Shown in pieces: positions 1 through 11,995 of a stretch of 64,000 nt of DNA (position 1 is its first letter; every line of letters begins with the position of its first letter). The stretch covers positions 45,729,083 to 45,793,082 of the forward strand of contig OZ026835.1 of assembly GCA_964023205.1 (NCBI GenBank), in the 5' to 3' direction. A program made the position numbers and the translations under genes. The notes under the pieces are model-generated. The model ran no database searches and had not been told where the DNA came from. It saw only the letters and a list, made by a program, of their open reading frames with translations. Source of the DNA: Lutraria lutraria (Eukaryota > Mollusca > Bivalvia > Venerida > Mactridae).

Positions 1-440
1 TGAAGGTGTAATACTGTTAAACAAATAAAACGTAGCAAATTTTCTAACCCAAGGGCCCATAACTCTTGAAGTTGTGGTCCAAGTCCACCCATAACTGAAC
101 ATGTCTAAGACCCTAAGGTCACACATATTAATTGTAAATATGATTAGAATTGGTGAATAAATGAAGGCGCTAGAGTGTAAACAAGCTAAATATAGCAAAT
201 TTTCTAAGTCATGGGCCCATAACTCTAGAAGTTATTGTCCAATTTTGCCCAAAATCAAACTTCGCCGAGACATTGCGGCCATATACATTATGAGCAAGTT
301 TGATCACGATTGGTTAAGAGCTGTGGATGCTAAAGTGTAAAACAAACTAATTGTGGACGGACGACTGACGCCGGACGACGGACGCCGGACATTCATCGAT
401 CCTAAAAGCTCACTTGATGACTCAGGTGAGTTAAAAACTC
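1..440. repeat. Interspersed repeat made of ~160 bp tandem monomers
   Basis: Two successive monomers start near 1 and 161, each running 'tgaaggyg...gtaaac' then 'agcaaattttctaa' then 'gggcccataactct'. A third start is visible near 322. The segment ends in a CG-rich stretch built on 'gacgccggac'. I recognise this arrangement as a very common bivalve repeat, from memory and without a search. No coding capacity. Confidence 0.65.
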
Positions 441-1669
441 TTAAAACCGCAATCTGTTTGCCAAACGCTATTAAAATATCACACACCAATACATAGATTA
501 ATCTTATCCGACATAAGTCGATGGGAAAACAGATTTTTATCTTTCATTCTAATCGACCAAAAGATACTTTATCAATAATTCAATCAATTTGGGTAATTTA
601 GTGGGTCTATGTATCAGAAATAAGAACACAAGTCCACTGAACGCTTCCCTGATGACTCAAACAAGAAGAAGCATCAGATTCCCTGTTAATGCTCGTACGT
701 TCATATAATCATATATATACGACACAGTCAACCACTCGTACATAGACAGATTCAAGAACAATGCATCAGAGATCTTCCTCATTTAGCAGAATTAAAAAAT
801 CATTTGATACAGTTTCCAGCATTTTTTCGCCTAAAATGTTTCTGTTATCATATGCTATGATCATGCAAAGTAAAAAAAAATCATGAAAGAGTTCATTTTC
901 CCTGTATTATGTCTGTGTGAAAAAAAGTGTACCAAATGTCTTACATGTCACATTATGTTTGATAAACACCGAGTTATACAGTCTTAGCTGAATACTAGAT
1001 CAATGTGACAGTTATTTCGAAGATATTGGTTGGCAGGGTATAGATCTATGTATTATATCATTGATTATTAGATATTGTGAGTATATTTACTTACCCAAAG
1101 TAGGACAATATTCTCCTATAAATCTTCGAGTAATGTAACGTACCGTCAGTGCTGAAATGATAGAATAATATGTTCAGTATATGATTAGATACACATATAT
1201 ATATCATCAACAGCAAAACTGTTCTCCAGTGAGCTGAATGTTTAATGACACTTCTTGTCCTATCCAGTGCCAACAACATGTTTTATAATTTGAGTAACTT
1301 CTAACGAGGTTCGTTCAGGGTTGTATAAAGTTGGAACGCAGTTTGCAGTTCGCGATTCAATCTTTTTAATTGTAAACTTCATTTAGATCGTCAAACGCTT
1401 TAAAACTGTGTTCTCCAACTTAATACAACCTTCTTTCGGTTGTACTACCTACAATGGAAAATTAATTAAATTGTCATTAATCAAGAGCAAGCTCCTATCA
1501 GTCTGTTCTGAAATCGGCGACATATTGGGACATTAGGGATTTCCTGGTCGTATAAAATAAGAATGACTGTTTTAAACATATGTTGCTTCCCTAGTCTATC
1601 TTAGAAATAATGCTGAAATTAGAAACGCTTTTCATGCCACACTATCATCAAATTCGACATAAACACTGT
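441..1669. other. No gene seen
   Basis: AT-rich, stop-rich sequence in all frames. I see no splice-bounded exon, tRNA or clear repeat here. Confidence 0.5.
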
Positions 1670-2330
1670 ACACGACCCACTCTCCTCCCTCTCTCCTCCC
1701 TCTCCCGTCCCACTCCCTCTCTCCTTCCTTTCTCCTCTCTATCCTCCTCTCTCCTCACTCTCCCCTCCCTCTCCCCTCTCTCTATCATACTCTCTCCTCC
1801 CTCTCTCTATCATTCTCTCTCCTCCCTCTCTCCTCTCTCTATCATTCTCTCTCCTCCCTCTCCCCTCTCTCTATCATTCTCTCTCCTCCCTCTCTCCTCC
1901 CTCTCTCCTCCCTCTCTCCTCTCTCCCCTCTCTCCTCCCTCTCTCCTCTCTCTATCATACTCTCTCCTCCTTCTCTCCTCCCTCTCTCCTCTCTCCTCTC
2001 TCCTCCCTCTCTCCCCCCTCTCTCCTCTCTCTCTCCCCCTCTCTCCTCCCTCTCTCCCCTCTCTCCTCCCTCTCTCCTCTCTCTCCCCTCTCTCCTCTCT
2101 CTCTCCTCCTCTCTCCCCCCTCTCTCCTCTCTCTATCCTACTCTCTCCTCCTCCTTCTCTCCTCCCTCTCCCCTCTCTCCTCCCTCTCTCCCCCCTCTCT
2201 CCTCTCTCTATCATTCTCTCTCCTCCCTCTCCTCCTCTGCCCTCCCTCTCTTTTATCTCCCCTCTCTCCTCCCTCTCCTACTCTCTCTCTCCTCCCTCTT
2301 TCTCCCACTCTCTCCCGCTCCCTCTCTATA
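1670..2330. repeat. ~650 bp polypyrimidine (CT-rich) tract
   Basis: Almost pure C/T on the + strand, built from variants of 'ctctctcctccctctc' with periodic 'ctctctatcattctctctcc' interruptions. Open frames on both strands (Ser/Pro/Leu on +, Arg/Glu/Gly on -) are by-products of the composition. Such mirror-symmetric tracts can adopt triplex (H-DNA) structure. Confidence 0.9.
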
Positions 2331-4539
2331 TCTATGCAAACCTAATGAATATAGCCCATGGTATGATTTTCTTTACTCTCCGTTTAACAATTTACTAAAA
2401 TCTTGTGACTTTGAAAAACAAACTTTAATATATTTCACCTTATGAACAATGACAATAAAACTTCCCTGATTGGTAATTATCTTGTCATCAACGTGGTGAT
2501 GTAATGTGATAATTCATCATTTGATACCTCACAGTTCTAGAAGAATATACTGAAGATATTTATGAGTTTGTAGTTATGTAAAACAGGAGATAATCTTTGT
2601 TTAATCTAAAATCAGGTATTTTTTAAGAACAATTAAAGCACTATTAAAATTATGTATTTAATTAAATTCATTTTATGACACTCATTAAATATTACAGTTA
2701 TTGGCACTTTAACCAAAGAGATGATCTTCCGGTAATGTTTCATAATTGCAGTGAAATAAAGCATTTGGCGGATATAAGATACGATGTATATGTTATTAAT
2801 GTGGAACGATTCTGGATTGGCAGAGGGAAGAGCTCATAAATACAACCCAAAAATGCTTCCGCGAGATTCTGAGGAACTGGTGGACGATATGTGAGTGGTT
2901 ACAAAACTGGGTTCCCTGCGAACCATTGCGAGTTTCCCTTTGAGAAATTAAACTGGCGAACATACGGAAAGTGACAAAATTACGACCGCCAGTAAATCCA
3001 GAAACATACAAGTGATGGACTTATTAATGAGTCAGGATCAACAATACGGAATTTGATATATAACACGAAATAAACACAAACATGGAACTACTTGGTATTA
3101 TGAGTTAATTAACATGATCTGAAAAACCGTCGTTTAATCCAGCAACACATACTCATGTACTTGTTCTAGTAATATCATAGTGTCGCAGCCGAGATCATCC
3201 GAGTTTGTCTCCCGGTCCCGGCAGGTCATACCCTCCTTGACAACAATGGCGATTCCCCCCCCCACATGTGGAGAAGTTGTCGATTCCTAGTGGAAGGGTA
3301 AAGTAGAACTGGTTAGATTTTAGTCCAAGAACAGACCGCCGTATATAACTGAAAATGTTTTGGAAAAAAATACGGCGTTAAATGCAAATAAAAGTAATAC
3401 CATATTGATTAGTGTCAGTCGTTCGATCTGTCGACAGTTACCGGCGTATACTCATACCATCTTGTTTCCTTCGGAAGTTTCCCGTTAAAACAGAAGTTTT
3501 ATTGTTATCATTACTTGATCGGGGAGTATACCTGATTCTCACATGTTCTGTGAACCAGTTTATAAACAAATCTTTAATTCATGAATGGTTCATATCGTTA
3601 TATTTTAAGATTTTCTACACCTTGTCTGCATTCTAGCACAACAGTGACTTGTACGGGCTAGATACTTTTAAAGCATATAATACAGCCCGCGATAAGTGAA
3701 TGGAAATACGCAAATTCCCACAAATTGGAATGTGACAGTTGTACTGTGGTTATTTTTAAGTTATTAAAGAGAGAAATACTCAGCGGCTTACTTATAAACC
3801 CAACGAACGTACTTTTTTAATAACTGAGAATTTTTTATTTTCATTCATCGCTACTCTGCCAGATATCCGAAGTATTCGACAAAGAGCGCTTAAATATGCA
3901 TTGTTTATATTTTAATGTTTCTTCTGCAATCGCTAGATACGTAATACCGACTTTACATGTAATTATACCTGAAAATCTTGTACAAATAATTGCACTTCTT
4001 GTTTTGCAGTTAATTCTCGTGCTTAAGTTTGACATTTGGTCCTAGACGTGTTGCACGGGACGCACGAGAAATTACTGATTTGAGCGCGTGTTTTGAATAT
4101 TTTGTTATCGCAATTATCTAATTAATTAACAATTATTGACCCTTTTATCAATCCATTCCTGTTGGCTGAAATCCCACAAAGTCACCATTATTAGAATAAT
4201 GAAATAAACATGGTGCATGGTGGGGTATAAAATATTTATTAGCAACTATAAACTTGTCTTACCAAAAGTTGTATCTGTTTATACATTTATAAAAATAGGG
4301 ACGTTTTAATTTTGTGATTCTAACTTGTCAAATTGTGAGAAATGTAGATAAATACACACATATAATTAAACACGCAACTAATTGAACAATGAACTTGATA
4401 TTCATAATTATAAACGTCTACATTGAGTCTGTCTTGTAAAACTTGATTCTCTGTAGGACCAAGTAAATTAATTGATTCTTTGTTTTACAATCATTACAAT
4501 AGATCTACAGACTGAAATAGAGTGAAATAGAGTATTCGT
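2331..4539. other. No gene seen
   Basis: AT-rich intergenic or intronic DNA. It may be part of a long intron of the - strand small GTPase gene whose first exon is at 8555-8678, but no GTPase exon could be recognised. A short repeat tail at 3305-3394 is listed separately. Confidence 0.45.
3305..3394 (+). repeat. Interspersed repeat 3' tail (SINE/LINE-like)
   Basis: Contains 'ctggttag', 'accgccgtatataactgaaa' and 'acggcgttaaa' followed by an A-rich 'caaataaaa' end. A second copy with the same order of motifs lies at 21187-21279. The A-rich simple end suggests the 3' tail of a retroposon. Confidence 0.55.
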
Positions 4540-4670
4540 TTTAACTTATTTTACTTGGATTGTAGAGCATGTTCAAGTTGATATTTTCTGTAAATTTAAC
4601 CTCTGTAGAGCAACAACCTTTATACAACGGCCAATATTTGCAGTTCCCATAAGGTGTTGCTCTACAGAGG
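4540..4670 (-). mobile_element. MITE fragment, 'ctctacagagg' family
   Basis: The reverse complement matches the middle of the element at 33006-33187: 'caaatattggccgttgt' then 'aggttgttgctctacagagg'. The 4600-4670 segment is itself bounded by the inverted pair cctctgtagagcaaca / tgttgctctacagagg. A SINE (4674-4836) abuts it. Confidence 0.6.
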
Positions 4671-4673
4671 TTA

Positions 4674-4836
4674 TGCTGTACTCGCAAATGACTGCTTCCT
4701 TGATTCTGGCCTGTACTCGCGCCGAAATAAAGGATTTAGTAGGTTCCGGTCAAATTCTGCCACTGACGGGATTCGAACCTGCAACCTCCGGGTTAGGAAT
4801 CCGATGCTCAACCACTACACCACTGCTCCTTCCATC
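4674..4836 (-). mobile_element. tRNA-derived SINE, copy 1
   Basis: Read on the - strand, the 5' part has an A-box-like 'tggtgtagtggttgagca' and a perfect B-box 'ggttcgaatcc', followed by 'agaatttgaccggaacc' and 'tttcggcgcgagta'. The 11850-11995 element on the + strand carries the same order (B-box, 'ggaatttgaccggaacc', 'tttcggtgcgagta', 'ccaggaagca'). This shows a shared non-tRNA body, as expected of a SINE and not of a tRNA gene. Confidence 0.75.
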
Positions 4837-6124
4837 GAGTGTTCAAAGTCGCGGTTCGGTGGAATATATATAGTCCATCAAGTTATCAACCAACCCGGTC
4901 AATGATTTTCTTCCAGTGCTATGGAATACGGGGGGTGGGGGAGGGGCATTTAAGATCTCTGCTTAGTGTAACGTTCGAGGACTCGATGGTAACTAACCAT
5001 ACTTGTTCAATCACCTGCTAATTGACTCCTATGCAATGTTTTTAATCTTCGTTTGAGGTATTTTTTCAGGCGACATGGCAATGTGGGTGAACAGATAACG
5101 TGTTGTTTAAGATAACTGCATGATGAGTCCTAACTTTGGCCAACTGACCCCCAAATATTACTGTAACACTGTTGATAAGTCGATTATAAAGCCCAATAAC
5201 TTTAGAATACATTAGTACTCTGGTATTTTACTTCTGAATATAAAATATTTGGATATTAATAATGTTCATAATATGTAAATAGAATGAAGTATTTACAGTC
5301 CATCGGTAATAACACCCTAGATCCAGACACGTCTAAGCAGGTTCATGACCCATTGGCTAGCTATGTGACAATACACAACATGACTGATGGTTAAAGTGCA
5401 CTGATAGAATACATTGTTTTAGTTTAGAGCCCTAAAACGAACAACCAGTATATAATTCGACAAAGGAACTCATGACCATTGAATCATTCTGAAATTATAT
5501 GTTTTGATTTCGGGGTCACGACGTCCTGCCCTGGATGATTGTATACGTGTTTGCCACAGAAGTACCGGGTCAATGTACCCCTCCAGTATCGTGATCAATC
5601 AGACTAAATGATGGCATGAACACCCTCTTAGATAAATATTTTAACAATGTTCTATCATACGGATTTGTCTTAGACTACAGTGACGTAATTGCTTGAATGA
5701 ATGTTTATTTTTATTTAATTGGCAGTTCCTATACCGAAGCTTAGTGGATGATCTCTTAGATAATTGACAATTTAATGTAAAATGCCTGTTTTTTCGTGGA
5801 ATTTTTGTATTGATAGACGATAAAGAAATAAACACCCAGTATAAATTGTACACCGGTACAAAATCAGCATCATTATTATATTTATAGCCATTATATGATC
5901 TAATGTGATTATTCAGAAAACTGGGTTAGTTTGATTTTTATTCGAATTGAAATTTCTTTCCGTTTGAGATTGAAATCTTGATAATACACATCACTGTAGA
6001 AATGATGTGAAACTGTGAGCTGAAGTTTGATCATTGTGTGTTTACCTTTGTTTAGTCACTATCATAGTTGGGTAGTTCGTTGTGGGGAATATGTGCAAGA
6101 CTGAATTAAGTCATTAGATATGCA
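4837..6124. other. No gene seen
   Basis: AT-rich, stop-rich sequence with no recognised exon or repeat. Confidence 0.45.
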
Positions 6125-6302
6125 ACCAAACCTGCGTGAGCGGCCATATCCGGATGAAGGCCACCCTGTCGGTAAAGGACATTCTTTTAAAGCCTGTTAT
6201 TGAATATTTAGAACAAAATTGTCTCTGAATAATGGCCATTTGTCATATAGGCCACATTTTACTTCTTTTCCACGGGTGGCCTTTGTTCACAGGATTGACT
6301 GT
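6125..6302. mobile_element. MITE copy, 'ggccac...cacaggttgactgt' family
   Basis: Begins 'ccaaacctgcgtgagcggcc' and ends 'cctttgttcacaggattgactgt'-like sequence, so the ends are roughly inverted. The same internal order (attgaatgtttagaacaaaa, then 'aggtggcctttgttcac') recurs at 57430-57582. A full-length relative with clearer ends is at 41595-41756. Confidence 0.55.
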
Positions 6303-7037
6303 ACTTGATATGATAAAATGTTTTTGGTCCGTGGAGTCCTATATTTACAACAGTTTTGCACCATTCCCCCAGTTTGAAGATATGTACTATTTTTACATTA
6401 ATTACATAAGATATAACGGTTCTTAGCCTGGCTAAAACCCGTAATTTAACTACCCGTAATATGAGCATAAAACATGTTTACGATATGAACACTATTGATC
6501 AATTCCGCAAAATTTATTTTAGCGATAAATTCAAGAATTTACTGACTGCTACTGAAGTTGTCTTTAAAAAATACGATAATATTTTTATTCAAAGAGACAT
6601 AAGTCCTTCACCTGGTCTCGGCGTATATTACGCTTAACTATTTAAATGAATATATCTTTTCTTAACACATGTGTCAGACAACTCATTCTTTCATCTTATC
6701 CGACTGTACATTAGCAAGAGCTCGACAAAATGATTACTTTGATAAAACATGGCGCCATAGGCTTATTAGCCCATTAAAATTCAATGTTATACATTGATAA
6801 GTTTAAACTCTGTAATTCTTACAGATAACGTTGTTCAGCAGGGTACTGTGGTCATTCACAAATATGTGCGAATTGACGGAATAACTGAGATTATTGAACA
6901 ACATGTCACATGTATATTCTAAATACTACAAATCAGAAATGTGTCTTATCTTGTTCTAAGTTGAATGTAATTGAAACTTCGTTAACTGAACGTTAAACAA
7001 ACTTTCAAACTTTTGTTTTGTCTGTTCTTAATCAAAA
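6303..7037. other. No gene seen
   Basis: AT-rich sequence without recognised features. Confidence 0.45.
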
Positions 7038-7350
7038 TGTTTGAATCTCGTATTGACCATCCTTCTCAACCAATCAAAATGCTTGAATCTCGTATTGACC
7101 ATCCTTCTCAACCAATCAAAATGCTTGAATCTCGTATTGACCATCCTTTTCAACCAATCAAAATGCTTGAATCTCGTACTGACCATCCTTCTCAATCAAT
7201 CAAATACACGAATCTCGTATTGACCATCCTTCTCAACCAATCAAAATGCATTAATCTCGTATTGGCCATCATTCTCAACCAATCAAAATGCATTAATCTC
7301 GTATTGGCCATCCTTCTCAACCAATCAAAATGCATTAATCTCGTATGGCC
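7038..7350. repeat. 42 bp tandem repeat, about 7 copies
   Basis: Unit 'gaatctcgtattgaccatcc' + 'ttctcaaccaatcaaaatgc' + 'tt'. Because 42 is a multiple of three, each frame shows a 14-residue repeat; I treat these peptides as non-coding because no flanking exon signals are present. Later copies drift (tgcattaatctcg). Confidence 0.9.
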
Positions 7351-8554
7351 CTGATTTTCTCATACTAGCCAAGTTAACCTTTATATCAAATTGACCTAAT
7401 CGCTATCATAAAACACAGCATGCGCATTGATTAAATATCACTTCCAATTAATAAGAGTTACTAAACGATGATCAGTTTACAGTATTATTGTAAGCGTAAT
7501 AAAAGAGCTCAATACAGGTGAACCAAGATATAAAAGGAAGCCATCGGCATACTTCTCTCCTCACCGTTTTGTTTATATAATTTAGACACGTGGTTTACAG
7601 CAACGTGCAGTGCCTCATCATGGTTAGTAAAACTAAAGTCAAAACTAATCAATTAGTGTATACTAGCATGCACGCAAAGAAGAGAATAAATATTTGAAAA
7701 ACAAAATGTTAATCATAAACTAATATTTAGGGTTCAGATAAACCAAGAATTATACGCATTGAACACAATCCAAACATGAGTCCGCTAACAACGTCATAGT
7801 AACGTATTTTTAAAACTACAAAATGTACATGGATTCACTACTGAGCTATCCCATTGAAGGAAAATCGATCATCTTAAACTTATCATAAATCTATCAAAAT
7901 GAACAAAGATGCGATAAGACCAGGGACACTTCGTATTTAAGATTTTGTTTTGTATAATAATATTCCTAAAAAAACTTACTAGAGTGATTAAGACGTATCT
8001 ATAAGGTTAAATTGTTTTTTAGAAAACTAATCCTTAATCAGTTATATTCAGCATGAGTAGATATAAACGTAAGCTTCTCGTATATATATATATATGTTTT
8101 TTTTTGGACAAAATCACATAAAAAGTGGCCCTGCAAGATCTCTCAAATTGGACTAACCCTAGACTGATTAACAAACAATTAAAGCCCCATTAGCTTTTTG
8201 GATGTAAGAAATAAAGTAGGTCTTATTTTACCTAGAAAGATGTCTTATCAGTGAAACTGACTTTTACTTGCAGTAAAAATATTCCGAAATTTTCTTTTTT
8301 GATCACGAAATACATACAGAAATAGAGCACAGATGATATTGAAAAACATAAGAAAAGCAACTGACAACATTTTTACGAGATATGGCAAAAGAAAGTCATT
8401 ATGTAAATATTGTTTTAGAGCAAATAAAAACTATTCCTTATATATAACCTTCATTTTATCTATTGTTTTGTTTTACTAAATTCAAAATGCTAATGGGCCT
8501 TTAACGAATTATGGTATTCCTGTCTTTATTTAAAATGATAAAATCCAGTCTTAC
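7351..8554. other. Probable start of intron 1 of the - strand GTPase gene
   Basis: Lies immediately 3' (on the - strand) of the GTPase first exon donor. It holds a short (TA)n tract followed by a T run at about 8081-8103, and no recognisable further exon. Confidence 0.4.
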
Positions 8555-8678
8555 CGGTCTTGCCAACTCCGGAATTTCCAAGAATTACAATCCGACAGCA
8601 ACTAAAGTCCCGTTCATTATTCGGTGTCTTCGGTCTTTGTCCATTCACTAATGAAGCCGGAGTTTTAGTTCCGTTCAT
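8555..8678 (-). CDS. Ras-like small GTPase, first coding exon (partial gene)
   Basis: On the - strand, ATG at 8678 opens a 41-residue exon that ends in a consensus donor (CCG|GTAAGA) at 8555. Residues 28-41 read CRIVILGNSGVGKT, a textbook P-loop (GxxxxGK[S/T], G1 box) on a beta-1 strand; small GTPases bind GTP there. The N-terminal ~25 residues are a polar extension rich in Thr, Pro and Asn, so this is not a minimal Ras or Rab. The C-C-R-I-V-I-L-G context and the G-V-G-K-T ending (next codon G|CN would give Ala) resemble the RASD/Dexras branch more than canonical Ras, but with one exon this is only a suggestion. The intron directly after the P-loop is phase 1. Remaining exons (switch I, DTAG, NKxD, SAK) were not found between 1 and 8554, so they are in undetected small exons or outside the window. 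Confidence 0.75.
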
Positions 8679-10324
8679 GATTTAATTTAAATACACAAAC
8701 TTCAGTCTAGCATCAGTCCAAAATCTTGAATTCAATAAAACATTGCCGCCACATTTATTTTAATTTCCAACATTATCTAATCTGTTAAAATCTAAATTAC
8801 TCCTGCCTCTGTTTCGTACTTTTGTACATTACCAGCTGGATCCCGAGCTATTGACATAACTTTAACACTTAACTTTAAAGTCCGCTACGTGCATCGAACT
8901 CACTATATGTAACAGATCCTAGAAGAAGTCGACATAATATGTCCCCGCTTGATATAATTTCACAACAATATAATCGTAACAAAAGAGGACTTGGTGAAGT
9001 ATTCCCGTAGATTGGAAGGTAACAATTATCCATTAAATTTATCTATAATGTGATTTATGGTATAAAAGCGATATCAACTGTAATCCAGCACCGTGCTAAA
9101 TCTCACAAACCTTGCTGTAAATGAACGAACACGAGGTAGCTAATATCAGACCGTCTTAATGTACGCAATAAAGATATCAAACCGCTCGAACTGTATATCT
9201 TTTTTAAGTAACACTGGCTATATACCTAGCGACCGTTAAATGATTACATTACACAACTGGCCCTTATTTTATTAATCAGCTGATCTATCGTATGTCCGGA
9301 AGTTCCCTCAACGTGATATAAACAAGCGCAGATGAATCTATTGATTATATCCATGATAAGCCACGCGGCTTGTTGTGCTGCTATAAAAATGATACCGTCA
9401 ACTGATCGTCAGTGCAGGTGTATGGTGATCGGTGTAAAAATCGGATAGGTTTTTGTTTTATCCGCTATCTTTGTCTATCTCATACAGATAACATATTTTA
9501 TTACATATATTAACACTGTTACAAGTCCGCAGGAGAACACTACTGTAATATCTATCATACCAAACCTTTGTCTATTTAATTAATGTTCTTGCGATCATGA
9601 AAAATATAAATTTCTTTAATGTTATAGTGTATTTTCTTAGTGTAATTCTTCATACTTTAAAGTATACATAAAACTAGAATCACATACAAGGGGTCCTCCA
9701 GAGTCGTATGGTTATAGTCACTGGCCACTTATCACCAGCGCTAGCCCTTCACCGTTTTGAGCTCGAATTTATTCTATTTGATTGATGTAGGGTATGATAT
9801 TACCATGTGCTTGTGAACTATATACATGAATTTATTCATTTGTCAAATACTCATGATTGTCAATATATGTGTATTACTCATATCATATAAATATGTTATA
9901 CTCTTCTTAATGGAGGATTGAATGAAATATAGTCAATATCTTTTATGAAAAAAGCAACTTCATACAAAAAACATAAACCAATATGCTTCTTGTAATTCGT
10001 CTACCTATAACGTTTTGTTATAGTTTTTCTTGTTCTACATTGAATTATCCATATAGATTACCAGAAGATTTATTACTTGTTCGCTAAGCAAGTTTATTGG
10101 ATGTCGATTGGTTGATATTTATTTTTATTCATCATCAAGATCCAGACAACGTTACTCTTCAACACGCATTATTGCCTCATCGTTGAAAATATTCATAAAT
10201 CATAATACTTTCGTGATATGTTGATATTTGAATATTTCTTATTCAACATTGAAAATTTAATTATATGGTATGGCATGTTCGCTGTACAATTATCATAAGC
10301 AATTTCTTCAGTCTTAAATGTTGC
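8679..10324. other. Upstream region of the GTPase exon; no gene seen
   Basis: Probably contains the 5' UTR and promoter of the - strand GTPase gene, but I see no definite TATA/Inr pair or upstream exon. The remainder is AT-rich without recognised features. Confidence 0.4.
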
Positions 10325-11450
10325 TAACGACTTGAAAATATTGATAATGTTGTATGCATTGACTTGTGTTGTCTGTATTGCTTTGTGTTGCCTGAATTGG
10401 TTTGTGTTGTCTGTATTGCTTTGTGTTGTCTGTATTGCTTTGTATTGTATGCATTGACTTGTGTTGTCTGTATTGATATGTGTTGTCTGTATTGATTTGT
10501 GTTGTCTGTATTGATTTGTGTTGTCTGTATTGGTTTGTGTTGTCTGTATTGCTTTGTGTTGTCTGTATTGCTTTGTATTGTATGCATTGACTTGTGTTGT
10601 CTGTATTGATATGTGTTGCCTGTATTGCTTTGTGTTGTCTGTATTGCTTTGTATTGTATGCATTGACTTGTGTTGTCTGTATTGATTTGTGTTTTCTGTA
10701 TTGATTTGTGTTGCCTGTATTGGTTTGTGTTTTCTGTATTGATTTGTGTTGCCTGTATTGCTTTGTGTTTTCTGTATTGGTTTGTGTATTGGTTTGTGTT
10801 TTCTGTATTGCTTTGTGTTGTCTGTATTGATTTGTGTTGCCTGTATTGCTTTGTGTTGTCTGTATTGGTTTGTGTTGTCTGTATTGATATGTGTTGTCTG
10901 TATTGATATGTGTTGTCTGTATTGATTTGTGTTGTCTGTATTGCTTTGTGTTGTCTGTATTGCTTTGTATTGTATGCATTGACTTGCGTTGTCTGTATTG
11001 ATATGTGTTGCCTGTATTGCTTTGTGTTGTCTGTATTGCTTTGTATTGTATGCATTGATTTGTGTTGTCTGTATTGATTTGTGTTGTCTGTATTGGTTTG
11101 TGTTGCCTGTATTGGTTTGTGTTTTCTGTATTGATTTGTGTTGCCTGTATTGCTTTGTGTTTTTCTGTATTGATTTGTGTTGTCTGTATTGGTTTGTGTT
11201 GTCTGTATTGGTTTGTGTTGCCCGTATTGATTTGTGTTGCCCGTATTGATTTGTGTTGCCTGTTTTTTGACTTATGTGTCTGTATTGATTTGTGTTGCTT
11301 GTATTGCTGTGTGTTGTCTGTATTGATTTATGTTGCATGTTTTGACTTATGTGTGTGTATTGATTTGTGTTGCATGTTTTGACTTATGTGTGTGTATTGC
11401 TTTGTGTTGCCTGTATTGACTTGTGTGTATGTATTGTTTTGTGTTGTATA
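10325..11450. repeat. 1.1 kb minisatellite of 19 bp units
   Basis: About 55-60 copies of 'tgttgtctgtattgatttg' with recurrent variants (gctttg, gatatg, tattgtatgcattgactt, tgcctgtat, ttttctgtat). A higher-order pattern is visible: the 'tattgtatgcattgactt' variant recurs near 10440, 10580, 10655, 10965 and 11045. Because 19 is not a multiple of 3, three units make a 19-residue peptide period and all three - strand frames stay open, giving long but spurious Gln/Asn/Thr-rich frames. Confidence 0.92.
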
Positions 11451-11618
11451 TGTTGTATGCACCAATTAATGCTGTATGTGAAAGTCGATTTTTCCTCTAT
11501 ATGTGAAGATGTTGCAGACTTCTTGTGGAGGTCTAGTTATCACTAATTTAACTGGTCAGGTGAATCAATCGCACTATATGATGTTACTTTGAGTAACGAA
11601 ATGAAACGGTCAGTAGTC

Positions 11619-11727
11619 ATTGTGTAAGGGAGGTAATACTGGACAGATGTGTAAGGGAGGTAATACTGGACAGATGTGTAAGGGAGGTAATACTGGACAG
11701 ATGTGTAAGGGAGGTAATACTGGACAG
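11619..11727. repeat. 27 bp tandem repeat, 4 copies
   Basis: Unit 'tgtgtaagggaggtaatact' + 'ggacaga', copies essentially identical, so recently expanded. Confidence 0.9.
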
Positions 11728-11849
11728 AATGTGTTTTCAAGTATTTGTACTTATGTTTCTTTGCTACTCCAATAAAAAAATGATCAAATATCAACATATC
11801 CCATTTATATACAGCCTACTAACTCGTGTTTACCTGGGTCCTGTTGAAT

Positions 11850-11995
11850 AAAGGTGTGAGGGTAGAGCGTCGGACTACTTACACGGAGGTTTCAGGTTCG
11901 AATCCCGCTAGTGGTGGAATTTGACCGGAACCTTCACAATCCCTTCTTTCGGTGCGAGTACTGGTCAGAATCCAGGAAGCATTCTTCGAGAGTAG
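11850..11995 (+). mobile_element. tRNA-derived SINE, copy 2
   Basis: A-box-like 'gtgagggtagagcgtcgga', perfect B-box 'ggttcgaatcc', then the family body 'ggaatttgaccggaacc' and 'ttctttcggtgcgagtac'. It matches the 4674-4836 copy in opposite orientation well beyond the tRNA part. Confidence 0.75.

Noticed and set aside
1610..2398. 262-codon Ser/Pro/Leu frame (and its Arg/Glu/Gly complement)
   Set aside because: Pure low-complexity CT tract; no domain and no codon structure beyond composition.
2796..3011. A 71-codon - strand frame as a later exon of the GTPase gene
   Set aside because: No switch, DTAG, NKxD or SAK motif in any frame and no clear splice boundaries.
7038..7350. Possible CRISPR-like array or repeat protein gene
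   Set aside because: Units are contiguous 42 bp copies without unique spacers, in an intron-rich animal genome; it is an ordinary tandem repeat.
10193..11338. A 381-codon Gln/Asn/Thr-rich reading frame on the - strand
   Set aside because: It is produced by the 19 bp minisatellite; equivalent peptides exist in all three frames and there are no exon signals.
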